A stretch of 9,931 bases of DNA. Origin: Candidatus Thalassarchaeaceae archaeon. GTDB lineage: Archaea; Thermoplasmatota; Poseidoniia; Poseidoniales; Thalassarchaeaceae. Position 1 is the stretch's first letter. Every line of letters starts with the position of its first letter. Made by a program: the position numbers and the translations under genes. Shown here one piece after another: positions 6,444-9,931 of this stretch. The stretch lies in assembly GCA_030754395.1 (NCBI GenBank), contig JASMAJ010000023.1, positions 1 through 9,931 of the forward strand. The letters are read 5' to 3'. Below the pieces are notes generated by a model, which was given only the letters and a program-made list of their open reading frames with translations, was not told where the DNA came from and did not search any database.

Positions 6444-6815
6444 TCAAGAATTGCTTTCTTCCTCCCACCAGCCCTCTTCTCTGGGCTCCGGTGGGTCGAA
6501 TTTATCGATATCAATTTGAGATTCAAGCTCATCTACTAATTCAGGGTGTACAAATTTGGAATCAGAAGTTGTTACTTCGCCTCTAATACCCGTCAAGACT
6601 CCCTTGGCACCCATGTACATAATGCCTATTCCTGCGAGGAAAAAAGGAGATGAGAATGCCAACATAAAGAGTGATACAAACGGATAATCTGGATCAATTA
6701 CTCCATCGTAAATCATCATGAATGGTACGAGAGCAAAAGGTAATCCGAAGGATATGAAGAATAGTCCTAAAAAAATTGATACGACACGAGTAACCGTGTC
6801 AGATTCGGAATTCAT
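6444..6815 (-). CDS. Small two-helix membrane protein of unknown function
   Basis: This 123-residue protein has two clear hydrophobic segments, about residues 9-35 and 45-72, and then a soluble tail rich in Asp and Glu that ends in a Trp/Glu cluster. With a short polar N-terminus it should sit as a hairpin in the membrane with the acidic tail in the cytoplasm. GGTGG five bases before the ATG supports the start. It lies 19 bases after the preceding zinc-protein gene and 45 bases before the P5C dehydrogenase gene, so it is probably co-transcribed with them. I do not recognise the family and assign no function. Confidence 0.75.
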   Translation of the reverse strand: MNSESDTVTRVVSIFLGLFFISFGLPFALVPFMMIYDGVIDPDYPFVSLFMLAFSSPFFLAGIGIMYMGAKGVLTGIRGEVTTSDSKFVHPELVDELESQIDIDKFDPPEPREEGWWEEESNS

Positions 6816-6834
6816 TCAAGCCACCGAATAGCTA

Positions 6835-7125
6835 TTACGACCACTCATCAAAGTCGTCCTTCGTCGCTTTCTTCCATTCTCGATAATGGGACTTACAGAC
6901 TGAGACTCTACGAGCTTGCCCTTCTAGGCCATCCTCACCCCAAACATCTGCAGCACGGTCGAATGCGATTCTGCGACCTCCAATTTTCTTGTCTGCAAAA
7001 CCCTCACAGCCAGCCACGTGACAACGGACTTGGCCTACAAATTCCTCTTTCTCGGACTTACCTGATTTTCCAGAGGCTGCATCAGCAGCGGCACGCTTCT
7101 TACGCGCCTTGGACTTGAATCCCAT
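6835..7125 (-). CDS. Small basic zinc-binding protein of unknown function
   Basis: From the ATG at 7125 this is 96 residues. The first 25 are strongly basic (KSKARKKR at 4-11, then a Lys/Ser/Ala run), suggesting nucleic-acid or ribosome contact. Four likely zinc ligands follow: Cys35 and Cys40 in CHVAGC, then Cys77 and His80 in VCKSHYREW; His36 is another candidate. The region between them is well-ordered in composition, with several Gly and Arg residues. A GTG three codons upstream (7134) would add three residues, but GGCGG about eight bases before the ATG favours the shorter form. It lies 25 bases after purA and is probably in the same transcript. The domain family is not one I can name; the arrangement resembles a treble-clef-like finger, which is inference. 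Confidence 0.8.
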   Translation of the reverse strand: MGFKSKARKKRAAADAASGKSGKSEKEEFVGQVRCHVAGCEGFADKKIGGRRIAFDRAADVWGEDGLEGQARRVSVCKSHYREWKKATKDDFDEWS

Positions 7126-7150
7126 GTAGCACACCGCCTAATTGGTCCAA

Positions 7151-8551
7151 TTAGAAGGTTACCTCGGCCCAATCAATATCAAAGGGACCTCCTACCTTTG
7201 CAATAGATGCCCGACGATCGGGGCCAACTCCTACGCAGACCACAGGAATGCCTGCTAATTGCTCGATTCTATCCACGATATTACGCACAGCATCTGGCAT
7301 TACATCGTATCCAGAAGATTCTGCTCTACTGCGATCAGCCATCACTATCCAATCATCATCAGACAACTCAGGGAATCCTGAATGAGTTTCATAGACGGGG
7401 CGGCACCGAGCAACATCTTCGGCTAGAGTTGGAACAAAACTTATTGGTTTTCCATCCATTTCGTAGCCAATACAAATTTTGATTTCATCTAGACCACCCA
7501 GAACATCGAGTTTTGTGACTACTAATCCAGTATAGCCACTAATCCTATGAGCATCTCTCAGAGCCACAATATCAAGCCATCCAGTACGACGAGGGCGCCC
7601 TGTTGTGGTTCCAAACTCATGACCTACCTGAGCCATGTGCATACCCGGTCCTTCCTCAAGAGAAAGTTCGCTTGGGAATGGGCCATTTCCTACTCTAGTA
7701 CAATATGCCTTAGTGATTCCAAAGCATTCGGTAATATGACCTGGATGAATACCTGCGCCATGTGTAGCGTTAGCTCGGCCCACTACACTTGAAGTGACAA
7801 ACGGATATGTGCCTTGGTCTATATCTAGAAGAGCGCCTTGTGCGCCCTCAAGCAGAACATTCTCTCCATTACGCAATGCAATATCGACCATTTGGCCTGT
7901 GGGCTTGATTGCATTTCCATATCTGTCAAGAATCCATTGAAGATTACTCGCCAAATCTGCAGCATTGATTTGTTGAACAACACCAACTGTTCTCAATTGT
8001 TGATTCATACGAGAAATTGTGTCATCAATCTTCTTGGAATCAGCAAGAACACCTTTGATATCTGCAAAACGAATACCTACCCGCTCAATCCTATCGCGGT
8101 AGGCAGGACCGATTCCACGACCAGTAGTGCCAACCACCTTGTCTGCTGAATCGTATAGGCGATGGAATGGAAGAATTACTGAAGCTCTCTCAGAGATGAA
8201 TAGGCGCTTCCCTTCTGGCCTCTCACCTGTCAATCCGTGCCATCTATCCAACTCTTGTTCTAGCACCCAGGGGTCAATGACCATGCCATCTCCTAGAACT
8301 AGATTACAGTGAGGTGAGGTTACTCCAGAAGGTATTTGATGGAGTTTAATCGTCGTATCACCAAGAACGATTGTATGGCCTGCATTATTGCCACCTTGGA
8401 ATCGAACTGCCCATGTTGACTGTGGAGCCAACTGGTCTATCGCTTTCCCTTTTCCTTCGTCACCCCACTGGGCTCCGAGCACTACGGTAGCAGGCACCGT
8501 AGTCAATGGCTCTGTGGATGGTGTATGAACTAATTGGTTCAGCCATGACAC
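7151..8551 (-). CDS. purA: Adenylosuccinate synthetase
   Basis: The enzyme joins IMP and aspartate with GTP to give adenylosuccinate, the first committed step from IMP to [11 protein letters not shown] at residues 29-36 (catalytic Asp31), NNAGHT at 55-60 (catalytic His59), the IMP-contacting [14 protein letters not shown] near 141-154, and [14 protein letters not shown] in the C-terminal half are all present. At 466 residues it is the long bacterial/eukaryotic form, whereas many archaeal PurA proteins are near 340. The start is uncertain. The GTG at 8551 gives about 20 more residues than usual before the first motif and lacks a good ribosome site. A GTG at 8497 (Val19) or TTG at 8506 would give a standard N-terminus. 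It is the first gene of the minus-strand run and is divergent from rpl40e. Confidence 0.95.
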   Translation of the reverse strand: MSWLNQLVHTPSTEPLTTVPATVVLGAQWGDEGKGKAIDQLAPQSTWAVRFQGGNNAGHTIVLGDTTIKLHQIPSGVTSPHCNLVLGDGMVIDPWVLEQELDRWHGLTGERPEGKRLFISERASVILPFHRLYDSADKVVGTTGRGIGPAYRDRIERVGIRFADIKGVLADSKKIDDTISRMNQQLRTVGVVQQINAADLASNLQWILDRYGNAIKPTGQMVDIALRNGENVLLEGAQGALLDIDQGTYPFVTSSVVGRANATHGAGIHPGHITECFGITKAYCTRVGNGPFPSELSLEEGPGMHMAQVGHEFGTTTGRPRRTGWLDIVALRDAHRISGYTGLVVTKLDVLGGLDEIKICIGYEMDGKPISFVPTLAEDVARCRPVYETHSGFPELSDDDWIVMADRSRAESSGYDVMPDAVRNIVDRIEQLAGIPVVCVGVGPDRRASIAKVGGPFDIDWAEVTF

Positions 8552-8614
8552 CTCTGTGTCGACCAGATTGCATTGGGAATGGATTATGAAGGAGAGGCAG
8601 GTCGGCCGGACTGC
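8552..8614 (+). promoter_or_regulatory. Divergent intergenic region between purA and rpl40e
   Basis: These 63 bases must contain, or overlap, the promoters for the minus-strand purA run and the plus-strand rpl40e gene. I see no convincing TATA box or B recognition element in either direction; the most AT-rich patch is around 8577-8588. The call rests on gene orientation only. Confidence 0.35.
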
Positions 8615-8770
8615 ATGGCTCAGAGATTTCCAGCGGCGGAGAAACGTCTCCTAGACAAGTGGATTTGTATGAAATGTAGTGCAACTCACCGCGGCACTAA
8701 GGTTCGCGTGTGCCGTAAGTGTGGCTACTCCGGCCTACGCAAGAAGGCAGCAGAGCGTCGTAAGGTCTGA
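8615..8770 (+). CDS. rpl40e: Large-subunit ribosomal protein L40e
   Basis: This 51-residue basic zinc protein belongs to the large ribosomal subunit and is found in archaea and eukaryotes (in eukaryotes as the ubiquitin-fused eL40). The N-terminal [18 protein letters not shown] is typical. The zinc site uses Cys18, Cys21, Cys33 and Cys36 (CMKC and CRKC), followed by [13 protein letters not shown]. The ATG at 8615 was chosen because archaeal L40e proteins start a few residues before the FP-x-AE segment. A TTG at 8573 would add 14 residues that do not belong to the family. There is no ubiquitin fusion. This gene is the main evidence that the source is archaeal. Confidence 0.95.
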   Translation: MAQRFPAAEKRLLDKWICMKCSATHRGTKVRVCRKCGYSGLRKKAAERRKV

Positions 8771-8798
8771 TTAGTGCATCACCCTTAGCAAGCGTCTA

Positions 8799-9452
8799 AT
8801 GCGAGAACCCGTTCTTCAGATTGTGTCTAATGTGTTGGCCGCAGGCGTAGAAGGATTCGCCCTCAGTATTGGACTGATTCTTGCACTTGGACCACAGAAT
8901 GTTTTCGTACTCAGACAAGGACTTCTGCGCTCTCATGTCTTTGCTGTGTGTTTAGTATGCTCCATAGCTGATGCCACATTGATTGCAGCGGGAGTTCTTG
9001 GAATGGGATCTGTCCTTGCAGGAATGGAGGGGGTGGAATTTTACATTGCTATTTTCGCTGCAACATTCATCAGTGGATATGGAATATTACGAGTCCGCTC
9101 TGCGATGAATCCTTCAGCCATATCTTCTGATGAACTGATGGAACAAGAATCCAAACGAAATCTTGGCACCACATTAGGCGCAGCTCTAGCATTCACCTTC
9201 CTCAATCCTCATGTCTATGTTGATACTTTGTTGCTTATTGGTGGTGCTTCCAGTAGATTCTTGGGGGATGAACGTATTGCATTTGGAATTGGAGCAGCAA
9301 CGGCCTCTTTTGTATTCTTCTTCTCTTTAGGATATGGTGCTAAGAGACTCTCAAATATACTCAATAAACCAGAGGCTTGGAAAATGATTGACCTTGGAAT
9401 CGCTTGTATAATGTTCATTATTGCCTCAGCAATATTATTACCGCACTTATGA
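8799..9452 (+). CDS. LysE/ArgO-type amino acid exporter
   Basis: This 217-residue inner-membrane protein with about six hydrophobic segments belongs to the LysE family, which exports basic amino acids. The signature ALGPQNVFVLRQG lies at residues 29-41, followed by an acidic SIADATLIAAG segment (55-65) and FLNPHVYVDTLLLIGG (134-149). These details match the LysE/ArgO subgroup (lysine or arginine export) better than the RhtB/threonine subgroup. The substrate is inferred from the family. The N-terminus is about 14 residues longer than typical, and no Shine-Dalgarno precedes the ATG, so a leaderless start or a downstream start is possible. It begins 28 bases after rpl40e. Its stop overlaps the convergent aminotransferase gene by six bases. 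Confidence 0.88.
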   Translation: MREPVLQIVSNVLAAGVEGFALSIGLILALGPQNVFVLRQGLLRSHVFAVCLVCSIADATLIAAGVLGMGSVLAGMEGVEFYIAIFAATFISGYGILRVRSAMNPSAISSDELMEQESKRNLGTTLGAALAFTFLNPHVYVDTLLLIGGASSRFLGDERIAFGIGAATASFVFFFSLGYGAKRLSNILNKPEAWKMIDLGIACIMFIIASAILLPHL

Positions 9453-9931
9453 TAATATAATTCGAAGAGCATCTAACAACTTCTGAATATCTTCATTTGT
9501 ATTATCAAAATGTGGAGAAACTCTGAGTAAACCTGCCCTACTAGTTACTAATATTGAAAAATCATTCTGTAGCCTATTTGCCACCTCTATACTGTCAAAC
9601 TCATCAGGCAATCGAATACTGATTATTGCACTACGTTCAGATTCAGATAGAGGTGAAGCAATTTCAAGCCCTAGTTCTGTAACTCCTTGAATTAATGAAT
9701 CGACTAAAGAAATATCATGGCGCCATACATTGTCGATTCCAAATTCATTAATTTCATTCACTGAAGCAGCTAATCCTAAGACTGCACCAAAATGAATGGT
9801 TGTGTACTCAAAACGGCTTGCATCGTTGGGTAATTGCATTCGATCTGCTTTGAGGTCCCAGATTTCTGCATGACTTCTGAATCCAATAAGACCGGGGGTT
9901 AGACTGCTGCTTAATTGAGGTGAAATGTAAG
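9447..9931 (-). CDS. Class V PLP-dependent aminotransferase family protein, C-terminal part (cut by window edge)
   Basis: The frame is open to the right edge, so only about 160 C-terminal residues are seen. The visible part has the small-domain features of the class V (cysteine desulfurase/isopenicillin-N-epimerase/kynureninase-like) family: a LTPGLIGF loop, then LPNDASRFEYTTIHF where the family has its RFE-x-GT segment, and near the end GLLRVSPHFDNTNED, whose Arg normally binds the substrate carboxylate. The PLP lysine would lie upstream, outside the window. The exact reaction cannot be decided from this part. The ATG at 9839 is internal and not the real start, because conserved family sequence continues upstream of it. 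Confidence 0.8.
   Translation of the reverse strand, partial: YISPQLSSSLTPGLIGFRSHAEIWDLKADRMQLPNDASRFEYTTIHFGAVLGLAASVNEINEFGIDNVWRHDISLVDSLIQGVTELGLEIASPLSESERSAIISIRLPDEFDSIEVANRLQNDFSILVTSRAGLLRVSPHFDNTNEDIQKLLDALRIILS

Noticed and set aside
8573..8614. TTG start adding 14 residues to L40e
   Set aside because: The added residues do not fit the family; the ATG at 8615 gives the normal length and N-terminus.
8460..8684. Minus-strand frame of 74 residues across the purA/rpl40e junction
   Set aside because: Overlaps rpl40e antisense and the purA start in another frame; no recognisable domain.

Overview
The window looks like a stretch of a compact archaeal genome, most likely a marine euryarchaeon of the Marine Group II/III (Poseidoniales-like) kind. 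The firm evidence is ribosomal protein L40e, which occurs in archaea and eukaryotes but not bacteria. Weaker support comes from Shine-Dalgarno sites of GGTG/GGAGGG type, roughly mid-range GC, genes packed with almost no spacers, and a TPP riboswitch in front of a sodium:solute symporter. The exact lineage is inferred.

Layout. Positions 47-2137 (+) hold a PiT-type phosphate transporter whose C-terminal half carries a PhoU-like DUF47 domain. One in-frame TGA at 863-865 splits it into two reading frames. A long run on the minus strand follows, read from high to low coordinates: purA (8551-7151), a small basic zinc-binding protein (7125-6835), a two-helix membrane protein (6815-6444), an ALDH4A1-like glutamate semialdehyde dehydrogenase (6398-4767), a TPP riboswitch (4746-4647), a sodium symporter (4644-3175), a 47-residue zinc-ribbon protein (3172-3029), and a PAP2/inositol-phosphorylceramide-synthase-like membrane enzyme (2953-2138). 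On the plus strand, divergent from purA, are rpl40e (8615-8770) and a LysE/ArgO-type amino acid exporter (8799-9452). The C-terminal part of a class V aminotransferase (9931-9447, minus) runs off the right edge.

The strongest regulatory signal is the TPP aptamer. The 3' strand of its closing helix contains the symporter's Shine-Dalgarno sequence, which points to thiamine-pyrophosphate-controlled translation. It recasts the symporter as a probable thiamine or thiamine-precursor transporter, although its upstream neighbour (P5C dehydrogenase) would suggest proline uptake. It also shows that the true start is the ATG at 4644, because the longer reading frame begins inside the aptamer.

There is no gene-free stretch over 300 bases, and I see no tRNA, rRNA, CRISPR array, insertion sequence or attachment site. 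Most of the window is ordinary core and transport metabolism. The points worth checking are the TGA-split phosphate transporter, the riboswitch and the symporter it controls, and two very small zinc-binding proteins.
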